64,000 bases of DNA from Deltaproteobacteria bacterium (GCA_016937155.1 JAFGWM010000038.1:62001-126000); one strand, 5' to 3'. Positions 54,038 through 62,781 are shown, numbered from the stretch's first letter. Numbers and translations are program-made. Notes: generated from the letters alone by a model not told the origin.

Positions 54038-55444
54038 CTATAGAATTTTTCTTCGCAGAAGAATCAGCATACCGAAAAGAAAAATAGAGAATACAGGAAC
54101 AAACCCTGTTTGACCAGGAGTGGAACAGCCACATCCAGAATCCGAGGGTTCGCTGAATGGGTCATCAGTGTTATTATTGTTGTTGTTATTTTCAGTACCC
54201 GAACCATCACATTCTATTACCCCATCTGGAGAAACCTCTTCAGGTTCTAGTGCACTATAAGACAGCAACATCATCTGTTCGCCACCTATGAAACCCTTGT
54301 TGGGAGTCGGAAAACCCATAACATTCAGCATTGACATTATTTTTGCCCCTGCCATCATTGTTCCCCAGTTATTCATCACTTCCTCATAGTGCTGATCCAT
54401 CTCCCATGTTTCACCTGCGTCGTAGGTTCGTAAAAACATGGTAACATAAGATGGGTCTGTTTCTTCAGTAGAAGGTACACAATCAGAAATGCAGCAGACA
54501 CCCAGAGCAACTCCCCTTTCACAGTCGAAAAACCTGATGCCTGCAATACCTGTAATTGTTGCTGGTTCAACAGTTTGTGTAAATTTAAAAGGCAGTTCTA
54601 TTTCCACATCAAAACCTGGATGCTGTGGTAAACTCTGAGATATCCAGGTCTGCCCACCATCCTCTGTTGCATAAATATAAGCCTGATTGGCATCATAACC
54701 GCCGATCCAGCCATAATCACTGTTTAGAAAATAAACACTGGTGACATTGAAATTCAGGTTTGATGAAACTGTCCTGAAGCTTTGCCCACCATCCTCGGTA
54801 ATCATAACAAAACCGCTTCCAGGTTGCTGGGAAGGATTTTCTTCATCCCATGAAATTCCGCCACCAATAAATCCGATTTGATTTGTTATCATTTGAAGTG
54901 TATTAATATTTCCTGTGAATTCAGGAAGTTCGCCGGTTGAAAAAGTCGTACCGTTAAAAATATAAAAATTATTTTCTGAAATACCAAAAAGTTCGCCGGT
55001 TGAAAAAGCCTGCACCTTTGTTATCAGTTCTTCAAGAGTATCATCCAGTATTTCCCAGCTTGCACCACCATTGGTCGTTTTCCAGACAACATATGTTTCG
55101 AGATCAAATAAATCCTTGAATGGCATATCAATATCCATGCCTGTGAGATAACCTGTATTCGAATCAACAAATGACAAGTCCAAGAACATTACCATTCCGG
55201 CACTGGTTGGAAGAAACATCTGACTGAAACTGCTTCCATTAGTAGTTTTGTAACCTTTAAGCTGGGTATTGCCAGAACTACTGTCAGCAGCTATAAACCA
55301 TGCTGTGGATTCATCCAGAACATTCAGTGCAAGGATCTGATTATCATCACCTTCCTGATCAAAAACTCTCTCCCAGGTCTGATTTGCATCAACCACCAAA
55401 GGAATAAACCAGACTAAAACCAACACTGCAAAAAAACTCTTCAT
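54038..55444 (-). CDS. Secreted BNR/Ycf48-like protein with MYXO-CTERM-like tail
   Basis: The protein starts with a signal peptide (MKSFFAVLVLVWFIPLVVDA; GGAG upstream). Most of its 468 residues resemble Ycf48/BNR-type beta-propeller blades (WKTTNGGASWEIL, ITEDGGQSFRTV, YATEDGGQTWIS, LRTYDAGETWEMD). After an Asn/Thr-rich linker the C-terminus ends SGCGCSTPGQTGFVPVFSIFLFGMLILLRRKIL: a Cys-containing motif, a hydrophobic helix and a basic end, as in the MYXO-CTERM sorting signals of Myxococcota. It is probably surface-anchored through that tail. The molecular role of the propeller is unknown. Confidence 0.78.
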   Translation of the reverse strand: MKSFFAVLVLVWFIPLVVDANQTWERVFDQEGDDNQILALNVLDESTAWFIAADSSSGNTQLKGYKTTNGSSFSQMFLPTSAGMVMFLDLSFVDSNTGYLTGMDIDMPFKDLFDLETYVVWKTTNGGASWEILDDTLEELITKVQAFSTGELFGISENNFYIFNGTTFSTGELPEFTGNINTLQMITNQIGFIGGGISWDEENPSQQPGSGFVMITEDGGQSFRTVSSNLNFNVTSVYFLNSDYGWIGGYDANQAYIYATEDGGQTWISQSLPQHPGFDVEIELPFKFTQTVEPATITGIAGIRFFDCERGVALGVCCISDCVPSTEETDPSYVTMFLRTYDAGETWEMDQHYEEVMNNWGTMMAGAKIMSMLNVMGFPTPNKGFIGGEQMMLLSYSALEPEEVSPDGVIECDGSGTENNNNNNNTDDPFSEPSDSGCGCSTPGQTGFVPVFSIFLFGMLILLRRKIL

Positions 55445-55463
55445 TTTTTACTCCATGGGATTT

Positions 55464-56270
55464 TTATTCGTTCCAGCAAACACCATATTCAGACTCACTT
55501 GATATCTCCACACAATAATCTATTCCACAGTCATACTCACTGTTTTCAGTAGTACAAAGTGCATGACATGTTTCTTCCTGATAAGGACCAAAACAGGTAT
55601 GTTTCGGAGCACAATCATCCGGCTGCTCACATGAACTACCCTTGAGAAGACCATTTGCAGGAGTGGGCAAACAGGTGGTAATTCCGCCGGAATTTAAAAG
55701 GAGATAGCAACTTTCCCCCGCATCACACCCGGTGTTAAAATATGGATCACAATCATCAGTTGGCTCACACAGATAAGCACTGCCCACACCAAGGTCCAGT
55801 TCAATACCGCAAATTCCGTTGTCTCTACACGGGGTATAAAGATCATAGCAGAATTCTGTACACTGACCGGGATCTGTAGGATCAGAAGAACTTGAGTAAC
55901 AGAATGAACCCACCGGACACCCATCCTGAGTCTGCCCGGAGGATACTACTGAGCAGGCATCTCCCAGACTCAATGCACCATATTCAACACAGCCAATAGT
56001 ACCGGTCACGGTAGTAATCGTGCACTTGTATCCGGGATTACACTCAGTTTGTATTGAAAGATCATTTACGCTGCATGTACCAGGAGTTGTATTATTGGTG
56101 GAGTTATTAGTGGTGGTATTGTTTGAGGTATTATTAGTAGTGTTATTAGTAATGTTGTTGTTGGTATTGTTGGTACCATTGTTCATGGTGTTATTATCAG
56201 AATTCTGCTCAATTGGATCACATGAAACAGCCATGAATAACAATGCAAAAAAAACGAGTTTTACCTTCAT
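55464..56270 (-). CDS. Asn/Thr-linker, Cys-rich lipoprotein
   Basis: MKVKLVFFALLFMAVSC is a signal peptide with an AVSC lipobox (GGAG upstream). An Asn/Thr-rich linker of about 40 residues (NNTTNNTSNNTTTNN) follows. Two Cys-rich modules come after it; the second (DDCDPYFNTGCDAGESCYLLLNSGGITTCLPTPANGLLKGSSCEQPDDCAPKHTCFGP...YGVC) matches the C-terminal domain of the 19906 lipoprotein. It is close behind the 54038 gene (19 nt in between), though the order is reversed with respect to translation: it is upstream. The two are probably cotranscribed. The function is unknown. Confidence 0.75.
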   Translation of the reverse strand: MKVKLVFFALLFMAVSCDPIEQNSDNNTMNNGTNNTNNNITNNTTNNTSNNTTTNNSTNNTTPGTCSVNDLSIQTECNPGYKCTITTVTGTIGCVEYGALSLGDACSVVSSGQTQDGCPVGSFCYSSSSDPTDPGQCTEFCYDLYTPCRDNGICGIELDLGVGSAYLCEPTDDCDPYFNTGCDAGESCYLLLNSGGITTCLPTPANGLLKGSSCEQPDDCAPKHTCFGPYQEETCHALCTTENSEYDCGIDYCVEISSESEYGVCWNE

Positions 56271-56314
56271 CTGAAACTCTCCAATATCCCCAGTAGGGGA
56301 AGTTACCGGTTAAT

Positions 56315-56385
56315 ACAGCAGTTAATTCTTACAAGTAATAAATACTTTATTGAAAAAAACAAGTTACCCAACAATAAACTGCTGT
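56315..56385. promoter_or_regulatory. 9-bp inverted repeat in the leader of the 55464 gene
   Basis: ACAGCAGTT (56315-56323) is perfectly matched by AACTGCTGT (56377-56385) across 53 nt. It lies between the stop of the 56439 gene and the start of the 55464 gene on the minus strand. The direct repeat AAGTTACC also occurs near each arm (56301 and 56361). This could be an RNA structure that ends the upstream transcript or controls the lipoprotein. No U-tract fits a plain intrinsic terminator. Confidence 0.35.
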
Positions 56386-56438
56386 GAGTTTATAGCATGA
56401 TAACTTTATTTTTTCACGTTTTTTGATATGTAATATTT

Positions 56439-57947
56439 TTAAAATGCGAAAGCGATACCGGCACTGAGATCAATGTGGAAGGTGGATTGTTCCGGGAAAA
56501 TACCAAAGGCATCAACATTGAAATAAAAAGAAACCGTGGGTGAACCAACCAAAAATCCCAAGGAACCACCAAGCATTACGTATCCATGGGCAAAGGCATC
56601 AACAACCTCAACTCCTGAATCTTCACTGTTTACAATCCAGGAATGCCACATTTTTCCACCACCCAGAACACCACCGAAGTAAGGCCTGAATGCACCACTG
56701 GTAATTGGATAATAAAGTATCTTTCCAAGTCCACTGAAACCAACAGCCTGACTGGAAGTACCTTCTCCTCCTGTATTTTCAGTGAAAACCAGACCTACCT
56801 TGGCATCAAGACCCATTGAAAGTGAGGGTGAAATAAAATAATGAAATCCCAGTTCACCGCCCATTTCACCAGTTACAAGCCCTGCTGTAACCAGTTTTAC
56901 TCCCTGCCCGCCGCAGGATGTTGCACTCTCCGGATCTCCCACATAGCTGTATGAACACATTGAAGTGGAAACATAACCGGTACCAAAACGACCACCAAGT
57001 TTAAGCATGAGTTTTTTAAATTTTGGTGAATCATCAGGTATCTTTTCTCCACCATCCTTTTTATTGTTGTCCGAACCGTGATCAAGAGGATCTTCTCCAT
57101 CCACCTTTGTTGTTCCAGTTTTTGGTTTTGTAATGGATATAATATTCGGAGCACCACTTTGACCATTTGCCATAATTGGCTTTCCACCATTTCCCAGAGC
57201 AACTATATAATACTGAAAAACCGCACCGTTTACATCAGAAGGAGAAATAGTCGCCTTCCATGTGTAACCGTTTACAAAATTCATTTCCACTGCAGTATAA
57301 TCAGACTGACCGGGTTTACGATAATACACAACCATTTTTGAAATTCCCTTTTTGGGAGCCCGGCATTTAAGTGTAAGTGTTTTTCCCCCGACGGCCTCAT
57401 CCGGAACACTGTGTTCAATTCTTTGAGGTTCCGGCCCGGTGTCCTCTGTAGAACCACCGTTTGAAACCACAGTAGTAGTGTTATTATTTGTGGTGTTATT
57501 ATTTGAAGTATTGTTTGATGAAGATCCCTTGCATTTAACGCCGCTCCGTCTCCTGACATCATCAAGAATCTTCTGTAATTTTGGTGTCTTAAGAGACTTA
57601 GTAATCTGGGCACAGCCGTTAACCCTGAGAGCTTTCTTAAACATCAGCCGACCCCTGTTTTCATCAGGGTTATCGGTATCAGTAATGTAGATTATACCCA
57701 GATCCACAAGAATATTCGCATATTCCAAAGAAGCATCACAGCCCTCTCTTCTGGCAATACTTATAGCATCCTGAAGAGTTTTCCTTGCGCTGGTGAATTC
57801 CATCTGATCATAATCTTCCATTGCTGTTTTATGCAGACGTTTCAACCGTTTTTCCACTTTAACAGTACAGTCATCCGCCAAAGCATCCGTGGACCATACA
57901 AACATTAGTGCCAATACAGTCAGCGTAATATAAACTATAGACTTCAT
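56439..57947 (-). CDS. Exported TPR-like protein with C-terminal outer-membrane barrel
   Basis: The start is the ATG at 57947 (AAGGA upstream), giving ~502 residues with a signal peptide (MKSIVYITLTVLALMFVWSTDALA). The sequence runs as helical TPR-like repeats (~25-130, QMEFTSARKTLQDAISIARREG), an NNTSNNNTTNNN linker, and a beta domain (~185-275, SKMVVYYRKPGQSDYTAVEMNFVNGYTWKATI). The last ~180 residues have the alternating strands of a barrel and end SAGIAFAF, a terminal Phe typical of outer-membrane proteins. It is the last gene of a three-gene envelope operon. Confidence 0.75.
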   Translation of the reverse strand: MKSIVYITLTVLALMFVWSTDALADDCTVKVEKRLKRLHKTAMEDYDQMEFTSARKTLQDAISIARREGCDASLEYANILVDLGIIYITDTDNPDENRGRLMFKKALRVNGCAQITKSLKTPKLQKILDDVRRRSGVKCKGSSSNNTSNNNTTNNNTTTVVSNGGSTEDTGPEPQRIEHSVPDEAVGGKTLTLKCRAPKKGISKMVVYYRKPGQSDYTAVEMNFVNGYTWKATISPSDVNGAVFQYYIVALGNGGKPIMANGQSGAPNIISITKPKTGTTKVDGEDPLDHGSDNNKKDGGEKIPDDSPKFKKLMLKLGGRFGTGYVSTSMCSYSYVGDPESATSCGGQGVKLVTAGLVTGEMGGELGFHYFISPSLSMGLDAKVGLVFTENTGGEGTSSQAVGFSGLGKILYYPITSGAFRPYFGGVLGGGKMWHSWIVNSEDSGVEVVDAFAHGYVMLGGSLGFLVGSPTVSFYFNVDAFGIFPEQSTFHIDLSAGIAFAF

Positions 57948-57958
57948 TTCCAAATTCC

Positions 57959-59137
57959 TTACTGATGAGTAATTACAAACTCAACCCTGCGGTTTTTATC
58001 TCTTCCCTTACTGTTATCATTGGAGGCTATCGGTTTTGACAGACCATAGCCCTGACTGACCATTCTGGAAGGATCAATTCCCTTTTTAATGAGGTACTGC
58101 CTGACACTTCTGGCCCGTCTTCTCGACAGCTTAAGATTATAGCGTCTGCCACCCCTGTTATCAGTATGACCTTCTATTCTGACTGTCATGGTCTTTCTTG
58201 ATTTCATGACTTTAACGATTTCATTCAGGAGAGCAAAACTCTTAGATTTTATTTTTGCTTTGTTGTAATCAAAGAATATCTTTTGTTTAAGCTCAATCTT
58301 CTTGACTGTAACCTTGATTAACTTCAATTCATCAGGGCAGCCATCTTCATCCATATAACCGTTTTTAGTCTCAGGTTCATTCGGGCATTTATCCTTGACA
58401 TCGGGAATACCATCTTTGTCATTATCAAAATCAGGACAGCCGTCGTCATCTTCAAAGCCATCAATATCCTCTTTGGTATCTTTGAAGTTATTGGCTTTGT
58501 CTGCATCCTTGCCGGGACACTTGTCAACCTTGTCAGAAAGTCCATCTGAGTCGTTATCGTTATCCGGGCAGCCATCTTCATCTTCAAAGCCATCTTTATC
58601 TTCCTTGGTATCTTCAAAATTGTTGGCTTTATCTGCATCTTTGCCAGGACACTTGTCTTTTGTATCTTCTACCCCATCAGCATCATTATCCTTATCAGGG
58701 CAACCGTCGGAATCTTCAAAACCGTCCTTATCCTCAGGATCATTTGGACATTTGTCCTTGTCGTCAGGAATTCCATCACCATCAGTATCAAGTATTTTAA
58801 CGGTCAGTTTTATGGGAGCTTTTTTGGGTGTAGTATCCACAACTACTTTTTTGGCACATCTTTCAGGGGGACTTTTTTTGATAGCCTCTCTTGCAGCTTC
58901 CCCTGAAATTTCAAGAAGTTTTTGTGCTTCATGATATTTGCCCTGACTCATTTCATCCTGACTGAATTCATAGTGAGTTCTGGCTCTGGCAAGTTCCTTT
59001 GGAGCACAGGTGTATGCACCATTCTCCTGTGCAGTTTCAATCAGTTTCTTTATTATTGAACTTTTTCCCTGAAGTTCCACTCCGGAACAGGAGAACAATG
59101 TCATTACACTTAAAAGATAAACAATAACTATCCTCAT
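57959..59137 (-). CDS. OmpA-family lipoprotein with thrombospondin type 3 repeats
   Basis: The signal is MRIVIVYLLSVMTLFSC (LFSC lipobox). Residues ~25-90 resemble DUF4398 (helical: AQENGAYTCAPKELARARTHYEFSQDEMSQGKYHEAQKLL). Residues ~115-270 hold Asp-rich thrombospondin-type-3 repeats (DTDGDGIPDDKDKCPNDPEDKDGFEDSDGCPD) that bind calcium. Residues ~285-390 form an OmpA peptidoglycan-binding domain (IFFDYNKAKIKSKSFALLNEIVKVM, RIEGHTDNRGGRRYNLKLSRRRARSVRQYLIKKGI, GKDKNRRVEF-like end). It probably links the outer membrane to peptidoglycan. The start overlaps the preceding gene by 4 nt (ATGA). Confidence 0.92.
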   Translation of the reverse strand: MRIVIVYLLSVMTLFSCSGVELQGKSSIIKKLIETAQENGAYTCAPKELARARTHYEFSQDEMSQGKYHEAQKLLEISGEAAREAIKKSPPERCAKKVVVDTTPKKAPIKLTVKILDTDGDGIPDDKDKCPNDPEDKDGFEDSDGCPDKDNDADGVEDTKDKCPGKDADKANNFEDTKEDKDGFEDEDGCPDNDNDSDGLSDKVDKCPGKDADKANNFKDTKEDIDGFEDDDGCPDFDNDKDGIPDVKDKCPNEPETKNGYMDEDGCPDELKLIKVTVKKIELKQKIFFDYNKAKIKSKSFALLNEIVKVMKSRKTMTVRIEGHTDNRGGRRYNLKLSRRRARSVRQYLIKKGIDPSRMVSQGYGLSKPIASNDNSKGRDKNRRVEFVITHQ

Positions 59138-59535
59138 TTTGCTGCCTCATTTTTCTTTATTATGAGAACCTGAGGCTTTTTATCCTGCTCCACTGAAGGA
59201 TCTTTCTTTTCAGTGTCACTTTTACCGAGATCCACATCAACTTTCATTCTGTTAACACTTATCTTCTGAGCAGTATCACTCATTTTTTGAGATTTTTCAC
59301 CATATCTTACAGCATCCTGATAGTCACCATAACCAGCTTTATGCCTTGCTCTTCCAAGATAATAAAAAGCCGACCAATACTCATATGGACTGTATTTTTC
59401 GGCCTTGGCTTCCTTTGCACCAGAAAATTCCCTGTTGGCTTTAAGGCCAACCTGGCTCATATACTCAATTGGGCCACATCCTGCAGCGCCAATTACCATT
59501 AAAAAAAATAAAATCTTAAGTTCAGGTCGTATCAT
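59134..59535 (-). CDS. DUF4398-like small lipoprotein
   Basis: The signal is MIRPELKILFFLMVIGAAGC (GAAGC lipobox; AGGA upstream). The mature part is helical and charged with the pattern EYWSAFYYLGRARHKAGYGDYQDAVRYGEKSQKMSDTAQK, matching the DUF4398 type that often precedes OmpA lipoproteins. It heads the envelope operon with the OmpA gene overlapping its end. The tail is Lys-rich and may be flexible. Confidence 0.75.
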   Translation of the reverse strand: MIRPELKILFFLMVIGAAGCGPIEYMSQVGLKANREFSGAKEAKAEKYSPYEYWSAFYYLGRARHKAGYGDYQDAVRYGEKSQKMSDTAQKISVNRMKVDVDLGKSDTEKKDPSVEQDKKPQVLIIKKNEAAK

Positions 59536-59606
59536 TTTATCAGGATCCTACCAGTGTAACATTATATGTACCAGTTTAAGGTACGGCAAATTTATCAGTT
59601 TTCCTG

Positions 59607-60098
59607 TCATGTGACAAGGTACTTTTCCCCATCAAGAATACCGCAAAACTCGGGATTAACAATGGACATAAGTTCCAGTTCCTTTGTTTTCATCATCAGA
59701 GCATTTTCTTCCGAGTCATGATCATATCCTAAAAGATGAGCAATACCATGAACAAAAAGCCTCGCAAGACTATATTGAATGTCCCCGGAATTCTCTCTCT
59801 CCAACCATTGCAGATTTATTACAATATCACCAAGAGGTGGTGGGATCTCGCCTGAGACATCAGGATTTCTCACCTCTGATGGATCACTTGCGGGAAATGA
59901 CAGAACATCAGTTGTGGTTCCTATGTTTCTCCACAGAGTATTAAGTCTGGTGATATATTCATCATCACAAATTGTAATGGAGAGATCACTTCTTTGCAGT
60001 TGGAGTTTCCTGAGAACCTTTTCGGCTTTCCTTCGGAGCCACTCTCTCCTTGTCCGGTTCGACAACCGGGAGGGCTGATGAGTTACGGCGATTGGCAT
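59607..60098 (-). CDS. ybeY: Endoribonuclease YbeY
   Basis: YbeY is a metallo-endoribonuclease for 16S rRNA 3' processing and ribosome quality control. The 163 residues contain the Zn-binding motif HGIAHLLGYDHD (H-x3-H-x5-H) and TTDVLSFPASDP, both diagnostic. The start at 60098 has GGGAG six bases upstream; the track ORF is longer (60173) but its extra part is unlike YbeY. The gene begins 113 nt inside the 3' end of the PgpH-like gene, in a different frame, which keeps the common pgpH-ybeY gene order. Confidence 0.92.
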   Translation of the reverse strand: MPIAVTHQPSRLSNRTRREWLRRKAEKVLRKLQLQRSDLSITICDDEYITRLNTLWRNIGTTTDVLSFPASDPSEVRNPDVSGEIPPPLGDIVINLQWLERENSGDIQYSLARLFVHGIAHLLGYDHDSEENALMMKTKELELMSIVNPEFCGILDGEKYLVT

Positions 60099-62460
60099 TT
60101 CTATCTCCCTGACCAGGGTAAGCGACCCTTTCATGATGCATGGAACTAAGAGTTGCAATAAAACTGCTTGCAATAATGCTTAGATCTCTCAGTGTCAATT
60201 CACATGCATCCAACTGGCCATCTGTAAATTTTTTATTTATTATAGAAAGAACTGTTTCCTTAATTGTATTGACATCAAATTTGGAATTACGACCACTATT
60301 CTGAAGGTTGACAACCTTACTTTTTACCGCAGCTTCAACAGTATCAGCAAGCATCAGTATACCTGCCTCTCTGGTCTGTGGTATCGGTCCCGGATATCTG
60401 TACTCATCTTCACTGACAACTTCCTCAGGACCTGCATTTTCCTTTGCTCTGGAATAAAAATACTCGATTAATGTACTTCCATGATGGGAAGTTGCAGTAT
60501 CGATGACTGCCATAGGAAAACCTGCTTTTTCTAGTATTTCCCTGCTATCCTTCACATGGTTTTTAATCACCAGTGCACTCATTGAAGGCTTGAGTTTATT
60601 GTGGGGGTTATCACCAGCCTGATTCTCAATAAAATATTTCGGCTGTCTGGTTTTTCCTATATCGTGATACATTGCTGCAATTTTAACAAGCAAGCCATTT
60701 GCTCCAACCCTTTTTGCAGCAGAAAATGCAAGTTCACTGACCTGCTGGGAATGCTGAAAAGTACCACTTGCTTTCTCTCTGAGTTCAACAAGTAAAGGGT
60801 GCTCGGTATTGGCAAGTTCCAGCATCTTAATATCAGTGATATAATCTCCCAGATGCTCCACCAGGGGAAGAAGGGCTGATAGAATTACACTTAAAATAAC
60901 TCCACCGATCCCAACGGCCAGAAAATATCTGAAAGAATCCACCTGAAAAAGCTCACCCGATACAAGTCTGTATAGACCCATGACAAGCAGTCCCGATACA
61001 ATAATACCAAGGCCGGCTTTCCAGAGGACATATCTGTGTTCAATTTTTGACGCCATTCCCGATGAAATAAGACCGGTTATAAAATAATAAAGAGCAAGAT
61101 GAACCTGTCCCTGAATACCCCATGTTGCCAGAAAACTTACAGCAATAATGAAAAACACACTCATTCTTGCGCCCATAAGTACCCTGACCAGAATTGCACT
61201 TCCAGCAGCAGGGAAAATAGCAGGAATAATCACGGGATCAGCATTCTGATAAACAGCACCTGAAATAAAAACTGCAGTCTTAACCAGAGAAAGTACAAGA
61301 ATAATCAACAGACCTGCGACTACAAAATCCTTTGGGGATCCTCTTTTTCCACCAAACTGCAATGTGGCAGACCACCCTATGAGGGCAAAAAACATGGTGA
61401 TAATTCCGAAATACCCTAAAAACCAGAGAATTCTTTCCCATAGTGGTGCAATCATGGAATTCTGAATTTTTACAGTTTCCAGAGTTACCCTTTCCCCCGA
61501 CTTCAGAATAACACTTCCCTTAAAAAATTTTCTTGAAGAAGTTGTATAATTTCTTCTAATTTCTTTTCTTCTTTTTTCAGTAAGTTCAGGACGGCTTTCA
61601 ATACCCAGTGCAAAACGTTTTCCGGATCCGTTAAGATGAGATTTTATAAAACTCAGCGCCAGAATAAGCAGCGCTCTTCTGGAATCCCTGTCGAGGCTTT
61701 CCTTATCACCCAATGCAAATCTGGTTTCAATTTCACTTTCGAAAAGAGCACTGAGTTTTTTCAGGTCTACAACCTCCTTGTAATCCGGACCAATATCCAC
61801 TTTTACAACCCTGTCTAAAGTTTCACTGTCTCTTGAATAACTGAGTACTTCCACTCCCTTTGGGTGCTTTTTTTTAAGAGAATCTCTATCTTCTACCAGA
61901 ATAAGATCCTTCAGAACACTGCTGTACAGGATTCTGAGATTCTGCTTCACCCTTGTCATTCCTATGGTGTTATAAAGTGACCAGAAAGTCAGTCCTTCAA
62001 GTTTGGTGCCGGCAAGACTGTTGAAACGCTCTCTTGCAAGTTCATCTTTTCCTCTGAAAATTGGATCATTCAATGCTCTGAAGGCAAATTTAATGTCACT
62101 GTTCCACAGATCCAGCCATGCATTTCTTCTGATACTGAAAACAGGTTTTACGCTTTTTGCCTCTTCCTCACTTTTTATTCTTATAAGTTCAGAATCTGGG
62201 ACAAAGGTAAACTCCCGTTTTGAGATAATAGGTTTTACAGCTTTTTTCCCAATATCACCACGTTTCAGCGTATCCGGAAAAAGATCTGAAATATTAACTA
62301 CCAAAGCAGTTACAGCAGCTGTGAACGATAGAAAAATTATAATCCAGGAGGACAGGGGTGTTCTTTTCCCCCCATTCGAATCAACAACAGGATTGTCAAT
62401 GGCGCTTTCAGTGTTTCTGGAAACAAGTTTCAGTGTATTTCTAGCATTCATATAAAGCAT
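59986..62460 (-). CDS. 7TM-HD (PgpH-like) cyclic-di-AMP phosphodiesterase family protein
   Basis: The 824 residues run as: first membrane helix (WIIIFLSFTAAVTALVVNISDLF, ~37-60), a large extracytoplasmic 7TMR-HDED domain (~60-330), seven helices (~345-540) and an HD domain with LVKIAAMYHDIGKTRQPKYFIENQAG (~590-620) and HHGSTLIEYFYSRA. In Listeria PgpH hydrolyses c-di-AMP; other clade members are poorly studied. The C-terminal ~60 residues are Arg/Lys/Ser-rich and also encode the start of ybeY in another frame. The start may be ATG 62460 or 62451. Confidence 0.88.
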   Translation of the reverse strand: MLYMNARNTLKLVSRNTESAIDNPVVDSNGGKRTPLSSWIIIFLSFTAAVTALVVNISDLFPDTLKRGDIGKKAVKPIISKREFTFVPDSELIRIKSEEEAKSVKPVFSIRRNAWLDLWNSDIKFAFRALNDPIFRGKDELARERFNSLAGTKLEGLTFWSLYNTIGMTRVKQNLRILYSSVLKDLILVEDRDSLKKKHPKGVEVLSYSRDSETLDRVVKVDIGPDYKEVVDLKKLSALFESEIETRFALGDKESLDRDSRRALLILALSFIKSHLNGSGKRFALGIESRPELTEKRRKEIRRNYTTSSRKFFKGSVILKSGERVTLETVKIQNSMIAPLWERILWFLGYFGIITMFFALIGWSATLQFGGKRGSPKDFVVAGLLIILVLSLVKTAVFISGAVYQNADPVIIPAIFPAAGSAILVRVLMGARMSVFFIIAVSFLATWGIQGQVHLALYYFITGLISSGMASKIEHRYVLWKAGLGIIVSGLLVMGLYRLVSGELFQVDSFRYFLAVGIGGVILSVILSALLPLVEHLGDYITDIKMLELANTEHPLLVELREKASGTFQHSQQVSELAFSAAKRVGANGLLVKIAAMYHDIGKTRQPKYFIENQAGDNPHNKLKPSMSALVIKNHVKDSREILEKAGFPMAVIDTATSHHGSTLIEYFYSRAKENAGPEEVVSEDEYRYPGPIPQTREAGILMLADTVEAAVKSKVVNLQNSGRNSKFDVNTIKETVLSIINKKFTDGQLDACELTLRDLSIIASSFIATLSSMHHERVAYPGQGDRNANRRNSSALPVVEPDKERVAPKESRKGSQETPTAKK

Positions 62461-62781
62461 CCAAATTTTAAAACAACAGCAGACACCGCCCTAAAATATA
62501 ATAATAGAGATTAAAAATCCATTACTAATGACCTGATACTGTCCCAATTCACAGTAAAATCAAAATTACCTGTAAAAAAACCAGTGGATATAGTTTTCTT
62601 CAAAGAATTTTATCTCTGTCTTTTCAGGATTTTTAACGGAATTATCAATACAGAGGGAATTGGGAAAAATAATCGTGGGTTATATATTGATTGTTATGCA
62701 TAATTCTGATAATTTTCGCCCCGTGCTTTTTAAGTACCACTTAATGACTGTAAGTTATGTATTGATAATATGGAGTTTAGC
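62461..62781. other. Divergent intergenic region between the PgpH-like and YfgM-like genes
   Basis: About 320 nt without a gene. It holds the second LexA-like box (62537-62556), AT-rich stretches that could contain promoters for both directions, and GGAG six bases before the GTG at 62782. I see no RNA gene or other repeat. Confidence 0.5.
62537..62556. promoter_or_regulatory. LexA-like palindrome TACTGT-N8-ACAGTA (site 2)
   Basis: TACTGTCCCAATTCACAGTA carries the same 6+6 arms and 8-nt spacing as the site at 11810. It lies 77 nt upstream of the PgpH-like gene (minus) and 226 nt upstream of the YfgM-like gene (plus). In both cases the minus-strand gene starts ~70-77 nt from the box. The spacer sequences differ, so the conservation is restricted to the arms, as expected for a protein-binding site. 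Confidence 0.55.

Noticed and set aside
55464-56270. Asn/Thr-codon repeats as a CRISPR or microsatellite array
   Set aside because: The repeat is in frame, irregular, and encodes the NNTTNN linker seen in several envelope proteins here.
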